The position numbers were made by a program, and so were the translations under genes. Source: a virus. Taken from it: a stretch of DNA of 64,000 nucleotides. The stretch spans positions 27,566-91,565 of the IMG/VR virus record IMGVR_UViG_3300020451_002162; one strand, 5' to 3'. Below, piece by piece: positions 53,320 through 63,998 of this stretch. Position 1 is the first letter of the stretch; every line of letters starts with the position of its first letter. The notes under the pieces are model-generated. The model had not been told where the DNA came from. It searched no databases and saw only the letters and a list, made by a program, of their open reading frames with translations.

Positions 53320-56300
53320 TTACGAAATTGATATAAGTGTCCAATATCCGTCAATATAAGAAAACATACCTACTCCTGCTGATGTAGTAGAGAAACCTAA
53401 AGGATTTTTAAAAGACACAGACATTGTGGGAGAAGTATCTCCTCTCTTTTTTCCTTGTACATAACTCATTTTAATTGTTGCTGTGGTTGTACCAGAAGCT
53501 ATGGTTCCATAAACAATAAATTGTTGTTTAGCTATGGGCTCATAATAGCCTGTATCAGTGTCATATCTACAATAAAGTTTAGCTCCTCTAGGAGCAGTGT
53601 ATCCTGCCCTATCTTTAACATAAACCAGTTTTCTTAAATTATCTGCTAAAGCATTATTGGAATAACTAACATCATCATAGAAACCTCTTGCTGCAAATGT
53701 TTCATCTAAATCTGGGTCTTTCACCATGTCTTCTTCTAATGTAATATAAACATCTTTGTATACTTTAGGAGAAGGCTGAGCCCAAACTTGACGATCGGCA
53801 TCCCATCTCAAATCTACCGGACCAACCGGCCATAAGTCAGGACGTTCTGCCCAATTAAGATAAAATTGTTTTAACTTAATCTTTTTGGTCCAAGTACTAT
53901 TTATGTATTTTTGTGTTTTACTAATTATAGAACCACAATAGCCTTCAGGGTCATCAGTAGTCCCTGCATGATAACCTCCTGAGTCAGACATGTCGTCGTA
54001 ATAGGTTACCTTCCACACCTCTGTATTTTGCGTAATATCTTCTTGCAGACCTCCTCTAGAAATCTCTGTATCGTTTTGTAGTTTTATGTTTTGTAATTTT
54101 GCTGTTTCTACAGATACACCTCCGTTTTCCTGCGTCACAAAAGGCTCTCCTATGCTTAGGTTTTTATAAAAACTTGAAGTGCTATTTACACTCCTAACTC
54201 TTTTAAATCTTTTAGGTCTACCATACTGATCAATATCAAAAGGTTCATCGCAAGCATTGGGTACTGGATATCCCTCGCTATCATAGCCCCAACCATGCAA
54301 CATCATAGGACCTCTTATTCCTACAAATCTCATATTTTGTTCAGGCTTTTGGTCTTTTAATTTGCCATAATGTGTTCCAGAAAATCTGTCTATAAATCTA
54401 CTATCTAAATAATCATAATCATAATTTCTTATACCAGCGTCGACACTACTTTTGCCTCCTGGTTGAGATATATTATTAGAAGCATTAAATCCCGCCCCCA
54501 TAATATCTTTATATATAGATCCTCGACCAACTATAGAAATACTATTTCTTCCTTTGTCTACAAAACTTCTATCCTTTTCAGCTATTTTTAGTGCTGGATG
54601 AGCATTATCGGGATGTGCTCCTGAATAATTTTGAGCATTTGCGTTTTTGAATTCGTGTTGTGGCATTACTATAGGCTGTAATGTAGTAATGTTGATCGGT
54701 ATATTTAAAGATAATCCTAATCTATCTGTTTTATTCTTTCTTTGTATTTTTTGATACATGAATGCGTTGAATTTTCTTAGCTCTTCCAAGCCGTTGCCTG
54801 TTGTTATAACATATGGAGGCCATAGCTTTCCATCTTCTGATGTTGTAGTTGTAGACCCATATGCTTGTGCATTTAATTTTTCATAAGGTTTTACACAACT
54901 ATCACAATAGTAGTGTACGCTGCTGTATTCTGAGCTGGTGTTCGCTGATGATTTATATTTTTTATATGTTCTAACTATTTTTTTATTTCCATGACAAATA
55001 GGACATGAATTCTCATTATATTTAGATATACTATATGTACTTTTGGTATGAGTAGGATAAAAAGATATTGGAGAAAATATTCCATCTAAACTCATTATGG
55101 AAGAACCTCCCCAACTATCCTTTAAAGCATCACCCAATTCGCTATCTGGATAAATTTTACTATGAGTATCTACTCTATGTTCTAAATGTAAAAATGGTAT
55201 CTGACTCAATGATGTTTGCTGAGTAAATCCTCCTGCTAAATGCCCAGAACCTCCCGGATCATTTGTGTGAGCAAGTCTCACAATTCTGTCGTCAACATCA
55301 CTTCCAGTTAACCGGCTTGGAGAACTGAAAGTAGATGTCACCGCACCACTTTCATCAAGTCCACTAAATTTAGGTAAAGTTTTTACAGCGTTACAAACTA
55401 TAGTGGTTACTGGACTTGTTCCAAACGTAGGAACCGCAGAATCATCTGTGTTATTAAAATTCTGAGCTCTTTTGATAGCCTCGTTATCTGCAAATTGATT
55501 GTTATTAATTGTTTGTTGTAACTCACCTATTTCTTTCTTTCTCAGCATATTTTGTTGAGCCATCTTTTTGCTTCTTTCTATATCCTGCCTGTCGAATAAA
55601 GAAAGTTTTCTAGTATAAGTCCTGAAAGAATATTTGGTACTAATACCATTTTGACCCATACTGGTCATGATATTGGTAAGTATAGGCGCTTGAGTAAAAT
55701 ATTGGCTTGTAAGTCTATTACCGTTTTTGTCTTTGATAGCTATACTTGGAACTTTATAGACAATATCACCACTGATATAACCTGGATCATTTATAGCCAT
55801 ATACTCATTAATATTAGTAAGCTCAGGAAAATTATTACTAAATAAAGATCCTTCTTTTACATCTTTAAAAGTATAAGTATCTTCAAATTCTGTGTATACA
55901 AGATCTTTATTAGTTGTATTCTCGTTGAAAGAACCACCAAGATTAAATAACGGTATTCCCGCAATGTCTAGTGATCCTACTTCTATATTTGTTTGATAAT
56001 TTACGCTACCGCTAACATACTTTGTTGCAACATCATCCAACGCAGACATTCCTGCAAAATTCCATGGCGCAAAATCAGAATTTATTTCAAATTTAGTATC
56101 AGTAATAAAATTGTCTATTAATAAATGTTTTTGATTACTAGTTGGTAAATCAATAGCTCTGTCGTAACATACGTTAAAGTCTGTATTTGGATTTCTAATC
56201 TCCGTTTCTTTACCAGTAGTAAATATCCCAGTGCTATCCAACAAAGCCGGATAATTTGTCCAAGGTCCGTAGCAGTAGGTATTAGATTTAATTGGTATGC

Positions 56301-59300
56301 CAGCAAAAAAAGGATGGGCGCATTTGGGTGATATTTTTGTGTTTCTTCCTGTACTATTATCATTTACAGCAGTCATAGACTGTAGGGAGTTGAATGTGTC
56401 TATATAAGGACTAAAAAATCTAGATAAAAATCTTAGCCTGCTCGCTCTACGGCCTCCTGCTCTAGTGTATATAGCAACATCTTCCATACCAATAGTAGCA
56501 GAAACTGTGTTGGAAGGATCTGTTTGATATTGCTCACTACTATTATTTAACCTTAAAGCCTCAGTTGATACAATCATTCGAGCATCAAGCATTTTTTCTG
56601 GATCAAGAAAACTAAATTTAGGAGAAACATTACAAGTTTTATATAGTTTTCTTTTAAGGGCACCGTGATTTCTACCAAACGCATCTAAGCCTTCAATTGT
56701 ATCAGGGCTCTCAAATTCACCCTGATCACTAAACTTAGCATTACTTAAAACCCCATTATTAAGACAATCTACAATAACGAAATTACCTGCATCACGAGCA
56801 AGATCAGATAAAAGAAGATTTTCAAAATAGTATTTATTTTTAGATACTCCGTCTACGTTAACCAGAGCTTCTGCATCATCCCAAGCGCTATAAGTAAAAT
56901 AAGGATTTACACTACTTATAGCATCAGGGTCCAGCGGATCACCAACATTGTTAGCATTGAGTATTGTTTTTTGAGCCAACTGATATCTAAAATAATCAAA
57001 AGAAAGAGTGGCATTATATCCTAAGATAGGATTAATTTGGCCCTTGTCGTTAGTTAAAGTAGCCCAATTGTTATCTCCACAAATGATATTATCATCAATC
57101 TGATTACCATACTCTTCCCAGGCTCCGTTATCATTGGCGCAAGGTTCATAATTATATCTAATTTCACCTCCACCTTTAAATACTTTTATGTCTCCTAAAT
57201 CTGTTTGTAGATTAAATTTATACGGTTCTGTTTGTGTCTTGCTTTGAAGATATGGAGCCATTACCATATATTGTCTACCGTAGAATTCTTGGCCAACAGA
57301 CTTGATAAAATTACATACCAAATCCAAATCTTTTCTAGCTTCAGAAGGCAATTTGTACATAGCCGTCGAACTACCTACTTCATCACCACCAGGCGCTCCT
57401 TCTGGACCACAGAAATTCTCCTGTAAATATCCCCAGGACCAATCATTTTGCTTTAAAGCTAATTCAAGAGCCTTTTCAGCGGTGTATCCTTCACCCATTA
57501 AGTGTTGTTTAGATCTTTCCACATAAGCGCTATGCAACATAACATATGTGTCTGTTTTATATATTTTACCTAAAGTATATGAGGCAAAACTATCCTTACC
57601 AGCCATTGCGCTTCTAAACTCAGACTCTGTAATTATGAACCACTCTGCTTCATATGAAGGTGTTGCTACTTCTTCTTCATCATCTGGAGGCGCTTCGGGC
57701 GTTGATGTTGCAGTTGCATCAGGTGCGGCAGTTTGTTCAGGATCTGCTGTAGCCAAATCTATAACAGAAGAAACCATGCTAACACTAGATTGACGATTTA
57801 ATGTATAGCTGGTATATCTACCCTTTAATCCAATTCTGGTCTTGGGCAATTCTGACTTATGAAACAACACACATATTTGACCTGTCCAAAAATCATACCA
57901 AACCGGTCTAATTCTTCTAAAATCTGTATTTTCATTTTGGGCATCTATTTTATATCTATCTTCTAACAAATATCCAAAAAATGGACACACAACATCTCTA
58001 TATAATGGGAAAAATCTTCTGTTGGTTATAGACGTTTGTTCTCCAATATTATTGATATCTGCATTTGCTACTTTTAACGTATCGTCATCTCCTCCACAAG
58101 GATCTAAAGCAAATCTAGCATCAGTTCCATGAGTAATTAATTGAGATTGTCTATAGTTGCCGCTTCTAATTTGTGTATTTTGGGTTAAGGGATCGTGTAC
58201 TAATTCGCTATCTTCAAAATTACTATCTCTATCATTAAACTTTAGTTCTATTTCTCCTTTTACTGCTTCGTCATTTTTTAAAGACGTTACTCTTTCATCT
58301 AATATGGGGTTTCTTGTTGAATAAAACGCAGGAAATTTAACTTTGCCATAATGAAAAAGTGTGCTATTAACCGATTCTCTAGCTCCAGTGTCGGTTAAGC
58401 AATCTACAGAACTAATATCAGGTAGTGATATTCTACCTAGTTGATAGTAGTCAATAAACCGCCAATTGTCTGTAGCTGTTGCAGGTGCTGGTTCAGTCGA
58501 TCCATCTCCGTCAGCTCCTGCTGGGCAAAAAATATAAGAACTTTGAGTATAAGCAAGTCTAGTACTCTTAGCTTGATAAAGTCTTTGTTGATTCGGCCCT
58601 ATTACCAAAGATCTGCTAGCAGCATCATTAGTCTCTTTACCATACGAAAATGACCCAACAGGATAATCATCACACACTAATTTACTAACAGTGCTTTTAA
58701 CACCATTTACTAAAGGAGCAAACCTTCTAGTGACAGCTATGATTTTTATAACCCAACCATCTGGAGTATTAATCATACTAGTAGTCCAATCCAATCCATG
58801 GTCGTCACAAATTTGATCTATAAGCTCACTAATAGACATAGAATCTGCTTTAATTTTTTTGTCACTACCAGCAATACTATTAGCAAGTTCCGACAGGTCT
58901 AATCTAAAATTACACCTCTTATTACCGGTCCATTTACCATCGGTCGGAGCAATTAGTCCCCATTTATTAGTTGTAATATATTCGCCTGTAATTGGATCAT
59001 GAGCAACAGGAGCTAAAATTCTACCAAAAGGAGAAAAGGCATTTTTAGGACCAAACTCACTATGAAGATTATCTCCTGGGGCTTTTTTAGTAATGTCGTC
59101 TGCGCCAGTTAATATTCTCAACCCATCAATAATTTGAGTAGCTAAAAATCCATCCGACACCTTATAAGAAGAACTTCCGAAAAATTGAGGACCAAAAGAC
59201 TCTAGAAACCCATAAACATTAAAAATATTTGGTATATTACCATAAGAAATATTGGTAGTATTGTATTTTAGTAAATCTCCAACATAATTACCTGGAGCAG

Positions 59301-60156
59301 ACCAATCGAAACTGTCTAAACTTCCAGCCAAAGAACCGCCATATTTATCTAAAATTACAGTACAAGTATTAAGAATACTTTGAGAACTATTAATAACGAC
59401 AGTATATACATCTCCACCATTAGATTTATTCTTCTTCCAAGACTGTATAAAACCACCAAATGAAAAATCTAACATTTTAAAATATACAGGACAATTTGTG
59501 ATATTGTATCCTCTACTAAAATAAGTTCCAGCAGCAGGAGACAACAAAGGGTCGGGGCCGTCGCCAGCACCGAACGGACTAACATATCCTTTACCAGCTA
59601 TCGCTGTAAAAGGTTGTACTGTTCCATCAAATTTAATATTATTTGCATCTCCTAAAAATCCAGGATCTTTTTTGTTCCACCAATCCTGTTCTACCTGTAA
59701 AGATGATTCGTCTCTAGTCCAAGGAGGAGAGTCTTCATCGTCTCCTGATGATTGGTCCGGATAAGTAGTCCGGTAATAAACTTTAGCTTTTACTCTGGCG
59801 GTGGCATCCCTTATAGTACATGTATTATTGTCTTTATTTCTATAAATATCAAAACCATCTGTGGATGTATTATTAGCATGATAATATTCATTCTGGTAGG
59901 CACCATCCTGGACATTCTCATCATGCTGTAAATCTTCGCAGCCTATTCCGACACTATTAGCATCATTTATTACAATACCAGCACTATTATCATTTACAAG
60001 ATTTACAGTCAAAGTACTAGGCTGAGTACCCCAACCTAAATTACAATTAAAGTCCATAACGCTAGCACCCAAGAAAATAGTTTGTGCAATTATTTTCTGG
60101 TCCATCCTGTTATCTGTCGTAGCGCAATAATTAGGTGCGCGAGGAGTATTGCTCAT
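53320..60156 (-). CDS. Giant virion protein (2278 aa), possible tail hub/baseplate
   Basis: Single 6.8-kb frame. The N-terminal region has hub-like features: FSFGGFIQSWKKNKSNGG followed by YTVVINSSQSILNTCTVIL, and SMSISELIDQICDDHGLDW, patterns seen in gp27/VgrG-type tail hubs (inference). An acidic Pro/Thr/Ala linker lies near residue 825. A zinc-knuckle CPICHGNKK ... CDSC lies at about 1718-1755. The start overlaps the upstream 654-aa gene by 4 bases (ATGA on the - strand), implying coupled synthesis. Confidence 0.7.
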   Translation of the reverse strand: MSNTPRAPNYCATTDNRMDQKIIAQTIFLGASVMDFNCNLGWGTQPSTLTVNLVNDNSAGIVINDANSVGIGCEDLQHDENVQDGAYQNEYYHANNTSTDGFDIYRNKDNNTCTIRDATARVKAKVYYRTTYPDQSSGDDEDSPPWTRDESSLQVEQDWWNKKDPGFLGDANNIKFDGTVQPFTAIAGKGYVSPFGAGDGPDPLLSPAAGTYFSRGYNITNCPVYFKMLDFSFGGFIQSWKKNKSNGGDVYTVVINSSQSILNTCTVILDKYGGSLAGSLDSFDWSAPGNYVGDLLKYNTTNISYGNIPNIFNVYGFLESFGPQFFGSSSYKVSDGFLATQIIDGLRILTGADDITKKAPGDNLHSEFGPKNAFSPFGRILAPVAHDPITGEYITTNKWGLIAPTDGKWTGNKRCNFRLDLSELANSIAGSDKKIKADSMSISELIDQICDDHGLDWTTSMINTPDGWVIKIIAVTRRFAPLVNGVKSTVSKLVCDDYPVGSFSYGKETNDAASRSLVIGPNQQRLYQAKSTRLAYTQSSYIFCPAGADGDGSTEPAPATATDNWRFIDYYQLGRISLPDISSVDCLTDTGARESVNSTLFHYGKVKFPAFYSTRNPILDERVTSLKNDEAVKGEIELKFNDRDSNFEDSELVHDPLTQNTQIRSGNYRQSQLITHGTDARFALDPCGGDDDTLKVANADINNIGEQTSITNRRFFPLYRDVVCPFFGYLLEDRYKIDAQNENTDFRRIRPVWYDFWTGQICVLFHKSELPKTRIGLKGRYTSYTLNRQSSVSMVSSVIDLATADPEQTAAPDATATSTPEAPPDDEEEVATPSYEAEWFIITESEFRSAMAGKDSFASYTLGKIYKTDTYVMLHSAYVERSKQHLMGEGYTAEKALELALKQNDWSWGYLQENFCGPEGAPGGDEVGSSTAMYKLPSEARKDLDLVCNFIKSVGQEFYGRQYMVMAPYLQSKTQTEPYKFNLQTDLGDIKVFKGGGEIRYNYEPCANDNGAWEEYGNQIDDNIICGDNNWATLTNDKGQINPILGYNATLSFDYFRYQLAQKTILNANNVGDPLDPDAISSVNPYFTYSAWDDAEALVNVDGVSKNKYYFENLLLSDLARDAGNFVIVDCLNNGVLSNAKFSDQGEFESPDTIEGLDAFGRNHGALKRKLYKTCNVSPKFSFLDPEKMLDARMIVSTEALRLNNSSEQYQTDPSNTVSATIGMEDVAIYTRAGGRRASRLRFLSRFFSPYIDTFNSLQSMTAVNDNSTGRNTKISPKCAHPFFAGIPIKSNTYCYGPWTNYPALLDSTGIFTTGKETEIRNPNTDFNVCYDRAIDLPTSNQKHLLIDNFITDTKFEINSDFAPWNFAGMSALDDVATKYVSGSVNYQTNIEVGSLDIAGIPLFNLGGSFNENTTNKDLVYTEFEDTYTFKDVKEGSLFSNNFPELTNINEYMAINDPGYISGDIVYKVPSIAIKDKNGNRLTSQYFTQAPILTNIMTSMGQNGISTKYSFRTYTRKLSLFDRQDIERSKKMAQQNMLRKKEIGELQQTINNNQFADNEAIKRAQNFNNTDDSAVPTFGTSPVTTIVCNAVKTLPKFSGLDESGAVTSTFSSPSRLTGSDVDDRIVRLAHTNDPGGSGHLAGGFTQQTSLSQIPFLHLEHRVDTHSKIYPDSELGDALKDSWGGSSIMSLDGIFSPISFYPTHTKSTYSISKYNENSCPICHGNKKIVRTYKKYKSSANTSSEYSSVHYYCDSCVKPYEKLNAQAYGSTTTTSEDGKLWPPYVITTGNGLEELRKFNAFMYQKIQRKNKTDRLGLSLNIPINITTLQPIVMPQHEFKNANAQNYSGAHPDNAHPALKIAEKDRSFVDKGRNSISIVGRGSIYKDIMGAGFNASNNISQPGGKSSVDAGIRNYDYDYLDSRFIDRFSGTHYGKLKDQKPEQNMRFVGIRGPMMLHGWGYDSEGYPVPNACDEPFDIDQYGRPKRFKRVRSVNSTSSFYKNLSIGEPFVTQENGGVSVETAKLQNIKLQNDTEISRGGLQEDITQNTEVWKVTYYDDMSDSGGYHAGTTDDPEGYCGSIISKTQKYINSTWTKKIKLKQFYLNWAERPDLWPVGPVDLRWDADRQVWAQPSPKVYKDVYITLEEDMVKDPDLDETFAARGFYDDVSYSNNALADNLRKLVYVKDRAGYTAPRGAKLYCRYDTDTGYYEPIAKQQFIVYGTIASGTTTATIKMSYVQGKKRGDTSPTMSVSFKNPLGFSTTSAGVGMFSYIDGYWTLISIS

Positions 60157-62117
60157 ATATCATCCCATGAATTTACTGTACTACATTGTTGATATGTCCA
60201 CGAAATAGAACGACTATATCTTCCTTCTGCTGGATTCCAAGATTCTTCGTCTCTTCTCACAAAAGCTTGTCCTCTGTTTAGTTGCGTTCTGTCTCCACCA
60301 GGAAATACGCTAGCATCCCTAGGTCCAAAAGGTCTTAAGCCCGACACCATTGCAGATACAAGACTATAAATACTCCCTGATTTATATAAAGGACAGGCTT
60401 CTTGAGACATAAAATATCCGTTAAATCCAGTAGGAGGCATTACCGTTAAATCTATATTAACATCTCTGGTAGTAGCGGTTTTAGCTCCTAAGTTCTGTAA
60501 TACAGGTCCTAACTCTCTACCTAAAACAAAAACTTCTGCCAGTACATCTGTAGGGCCAGTGTCGTTAATTGTAACACTTTCTGTAAGAGCACCAGATATA
60601 GCAGACAATTTGTTATTAAACTCATAACTATAACCTATAGAACCTTTTTTAGGATCATATGTTTCACTAGTACTAATCGGAATAGGATTCAGTAAACTTT
60701 CTTTACTGTTAATAGGATTATTTGTAGTGCTAAATCTATTATAGTCGCTTGGAACAAAATCTTTAGTATAGATACCATCTCTAGATGAATTTAAAGCCGT
60801 ACTAGCTCTCCAATATAATAAATTTTTAATACCACCAGCATTAGTTCCTGATCCGTGCCAAGCTCTACTAGCGTTATCAAATCTGCTAGTAGCATCAGAA
60901 GCTATATCTGACCAACCATCTGTGTTACCTGTATGAGGTACAAACAAGTCTCCGGTTAGTGCTGCTACTCCACTACCTCCGAGCTTATCCAACTTAACCG
61001 CACCACTAGGAAAAGATAAAGGAACACCACTTACAATATACTGAGACTTGGGACCTGTATAGCCTTGAATAGTGCCGTTTACTCGTATTGTTTTTTGGTA
61101 TTTCTCATTAGTACTAACTTCGATACTATACTCTTCTGAAAATATAGAACCACTAGGCATACTAGTCCAAGTATCAACAACTTGATATAATGCAGTATTC
61201 ATATCATAGTTAACAGATCTAATGAAATCATATTTTCTATTAGCTTCATTATCTTCGCCATGCGAATTAGGAGCAACACTTCTGTCTCCATCATGATTTT
61301 CTGCCGCATCTAACCTAGCCTCTACCCATTTACTAGCATTTTCAAGTGCTTGTCTATAAGATTTTTCTCCAGAATTAGTAACTAAATCTTCTCCTGCGCT
61401 TCGAATTCCATTTGCTGCAACTGTATGACTTACTTTAAATCGTGGAAAATTATATTCATTAACAGTTTTTGGAGCAGACCCATCTTTCGTTTTAATCACA
61501 GCATTCATGGTGATCTGTTCGAAATTTACTATATCACTAACAGGCTCGATACTCCAACTATCAACTGTATTTCTAACAGGATACTGGTGCTCACCAGACA
61601 TCAAACCGCTATTAACACCTATGAAAGTAACATTATATTGTAAGTATTGTGTCCAATTGTTGTCGGATCTATTTAATACTAAATCTGTAGCTCTAGCAGA
61701 ATCTAATTTATATAAAACATTTTCGCTGCCTTCAGGACCGCATTTAATTTCTAGTGTTGCTATAGGATTGCTTACTAAATAATTTTCTAAACCACTAGCC
61801 TTACTAAGAAATACTGATGGCCCAGCACCAGTACTAACTCCAGTAGCAATAATATATCCTTCTATATTCACCGTATCTTCTACGGCTGTAGTAAGACCTA
61901 TTTCATTTTGAATAAAATTTTTAGTAATACTAACAAGAGGAGAAGGAGCTTCATCAGCACCTACTTGGCACAACTCTCTAAAACCGCTGCCAGCATAAAA
62001 GATATCAGTATGCTCATGAGTATCTCCTGTATCATGCTGTATACGAATATCGTTTCCTGCTACTTGACTTTGATTAGAGTAGTCAAATAGAGGGTTAATA
62101 AAGACTCCGTCATACAT
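60153..62117 (-). CDS. Tail/baseplate-type structural protein
   Basis: 654 aa, family not identified. Beta-rich with repeated Asn/Gly/Ser segments, an FRELCQVGADEAPSPLVSITKNF start and DVNIDLTVMPPTGFNGYF near the end. No signal peptide. AAGGA lies 9 bases before the ATG (read on the - strand). It is coupled to the 2278-aa gene, with which it probably forms a complex. Its C-terminus ends in WTYQQCSTVNSWDDI. Confidence 0.65.
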   Translation of the reverse strand: MYDGVFINPLFDYSNQSQVAGNDIRIQHDTGDTHEHTDIFYAGSGFRELCQVGADEAPSPLVSITKNFIQNEIGLTTAVEDTVNIEGYIIATGVSTGAGPSVFLSKASGLENYLVSNPIATLEIKCGPEGSENVLYKLDSARATDLVLNRSDNNWTQYLQYNVTFIGVNSGLMSGEHQYPVRNTVDSWSIEPVSDIVNFEQITMNAVIKTKDGSAPKTVNEYNFPRFKVSHTVAANGIRSAGEDLVTNSGEKSYRQALENASKWVEARLDAAENHDGDRSVAPNSHGEDNEANRKYDFIRSVNYDMNTALYQVVDTWTSMPSGSIFSEEYSIEVSTNEKYQKTIRVNGTIQGYTGPKSQYIVSGVPLSFPSGAVKLDKLGGSGVAALTGDLFVPHTGNTDGWSDIASDATSRFDNASRAWHGSGTNAGGIKNLLYWRASTALNSSRDGIYTKDFVPSDYNRFSTTNNPINSKESLLNPIPISTSETYDPKKGSIGYSYEFNNKLSAISGALTESVTINDTGPTDVLAEVFVLGRELGPVLQNLGAKTATTRDVNIDLTVMPPTGFNGYFMSQEACPLYKSGSIYSLVSAMVSGLRPFGPRDASVFPGGDRTQLNRGQAFVRRDEESWNPAEGRYSRSISWTYQQCSTVNSWDDI

Positions 62118-62143
62118 TATATGTTATCCTTAATATTCCTATA

Positions 62144-63760
62144 TTAGCTTCTCTTTACAATACCAAAGTTACCATCATTAATCTCTGTAGGTGTCCATTT
62201 TTTGGCAGGAGTATGCAGTGTGTTCTCCATCAAATACTGGTTTTGATATCTATAAACAGTACCACTAACAGTAAATGTCTCACCAATACCACTAATCGAA
62301 CTAGCACTTGTTAGACTTGCTAAATCGCCAGAAGGAGCAAAGCAATTTTGAAAACTTACTCCTGTACTGACTGCTCTAGAAGAATTAGTAATCTTAATTC
62401 CTCCAATAATGTAATTATTAATATTTAACGCGGCATCAATAGTGATGTTATCAAAGTCAAACATTAAAGCATTATCATTATTTTCTGCATAAACATAGCT
62501 ATTATCTCCATCATCATCTTGTAGATAAGTGAAGACATTACCATTAACATTAATATTATTATATCCACTATCAGAACTAAATTGTCTCCAAGATCCACTC
62601 TGATTAATACCTGTACTATCTGGGAACAGAGCAAACACTTTGGTACTAGAACCCAAGAAATTATCTGCATGAGTAAGAGTCACACTATTGAGACCAGTAT
62701 TAGCTACAACGTAAATATCATCAATCCAAGTAAAATCATTATCAACTACGTCATTATGGTTTGCTATTCCTGTTCTAGATCCATACCAATCTACTCTATC
62801 AAAAAATACATTGGTATCACCAGTATGGAAAACCCTAGCATTTAAACCAGTAAAAGTCTGATCATCTTGAGTCTTGCCCCTCTCGTACAAATTCATACCA
62901 TTAAGTCTAATTTGCATTTCATAGTCAGTATGAACAGTAGTGCCAGTAGGCAAAATAGATATTTCTACAAAAAGCCCATTATAATAATCGTCACCATTAA
63001 ATGTTGCTGTACCAGCAGCTTTTGCTGCTATATCTAAAGAACTATCCCCTTCATTGAAGGTAGATATAATTCTTTGATCTGTTCTTGTATAATCATTATC
63101 ATCATGAGGCTGTAAGTAATTCCAAACAGATCCTAGCACATTAGTATCAAAATATTTTTCATTCCAGGCTGTACCTGCTGCATCTGGAGTACGAACTCTA
63201 AGACTTAAATTTCTAGAATCATTAACTGAAATAGTATTCGAATATCCTGAAGGAGCGCCTGTAGAATGAATCACATCAATCTCTATAACACCACTAGCAT
63301 TAGCAAAATCACTACTATAAGCATCAAAGTTACTATTATAAATCTTTACCAATCTTTGAGCGTGACTATCCGCGTTATTAATTCCACTAGGCTCACTAGC
63401 TAATTTATTTATGTAAAAACCTATTCCTATACCTCTAACTTGTGTACCATCATCAGTTGATGTAACACCATCAAAAGACACAGGAAACCCTGTTAATGCA
63501 ATAACACCTTGTCCTGTATATACTCTGTTATGACCAGTTGTGTCGGTTCCATCATGAGGAGAAAGTTTATACATATTAAACTTTGTATCAGTTGAGCCAT
63601 CGGACCAGCCAGCAGGATCTAATCTAGGATGCTGATCAACGCTACCGACTCCGGATGGTTTAATCCAGTATTCTGGGTCTAGGTTTGCTCCTACTTGAGT
63701 AAAGTCTGTAGTGAAATCTGTAGTGAAACCTTCAAAAAATATAGTTTTTGGATTGCTCAT
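62144..63760 (-). CDS. Lectin/LamG-like virion protein
   Basis: 538 aa. The N-terminus FFEGFTTDFT...LDPEYWIKPSG and repeated GLNARVFHTGDTNVFFDRVDWYG, TWIDDIYVVANTG, YNGLFVEISILPTGTTVHTDYEMQIRLN match the jelly-roll (concanavalin/LamG-like) phage structural proteins that start with a short F...D.DFT...W pattern. Probably binds glycans or decorates the tail. Ribosome site AGGAGA about 5 bases before the ATG. First complete gene of the - strand block in this window. Confidence 0.7.
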   Translation of the reverse strand: MSNPKTIFFEGFTTDFTTDFTQVGANLDPEYWIKPSGVGSVDQHPRLDPAGWSDGSTDTKFNMYKLSPHDGTDTTGHNRVYTGQGVIALTGFPVSFDGVTSTDDGTQVRGIGIGFYINKLASEPSGINNADSHAQRLVKIYNSNFDAYSSDFANASGVIEIDVIHSTGAPSGYSNTISVNDSRNLSLRVRTPDAAGTAWNEKYFDTNVLGSVWNYLQPHDDNDYTRTDQRIISTFNEGDSSLDIAAKAAGTATFNGDDYYNGLFVEISILPTGTTVHTDYEMQIRLNGMNLYERGKTQDDQTFTGLNARVFHTGDTNVFFDRVDWYGSRTGIANHNDVVDNDFTWIDDIYVVANTGLNSVTLTHADNFLGSSTKVFALFPDSTGINQSGSWRQFSSDSGYNNINVNGNVFTYLQDDDGDNSYVYAENNDNALMFDFDNITIDAALNINNYIIGGIKITNSSRAVSTGVSFQNCFAPSGDLASLTSASSISGIGETFTVSGTVYRYQNQYLMENTLHTPAKKWTPTEINDGNFGIVKRS

Positions 63761-63875
63761 CTCTTCTCCTAATTAAGATATCTATAGTGCTAGCCAGTTA
63801 GTCTTTGATAGTGGTCCGATAATATTAGTATATACACCAATGCTAATATGAATATATATTATTTTGGCCAATTTG
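63761..63875 (-). promoter_or_regulatory. 115-base intergenic region before the LamG-like gene
   Basis: Holds AGGAGA for the downstream gene, a 7-base inverted repeat (ATATTAG 63822-63828 with CTAATAT 63843-63849, 14-base loop), a TTGGCCAA palindrome near 63864-63871, and AT-rich stretches on the - strand with TATACT-like -10 candidates. No good -35 was found, so promoter assignment is uncertain. Confidence 0.35.
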
Positions 63876-63998
63876 TTAAGGTGTGTAATCCAATTTTTGT
63901 GGTGAAGTATTGCTATAATGAGGTAAATTTAAAGTGGTGGTTGGATTTGGTGCAGGGAAAACCCCGTAATCTGATAATGACCAATTAAGCATAGGAGC
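63876..63998 (-). CDS. C-terminal end of a structural-type protein (partial)
   Basis: An open - strand frame enters from the right edge and stops at 63876-63878. It encodes 40 residues with natural protein composition (WSLSDYGVFPAPNP, then TTTLNLPHYSN, then SPQKLDYTP). The Asn/Thr/Pro/Tyr-rich style matches the virion genes to its left. Only the C-terminus is in the window. Confidence 0.5.
   Translation of the reverse strand, partial: APMLNWSLSDYGVFPAPNPTTTLNLPHYSNTSPQKLDYTP

Noticed and set aside
63911-63919. Extended -10 (TGCTATAAT) on the + strand
   Set aside because: It lies inside the partial - strand coding sequence and has no -35; likely chance in AT-rich DNA.
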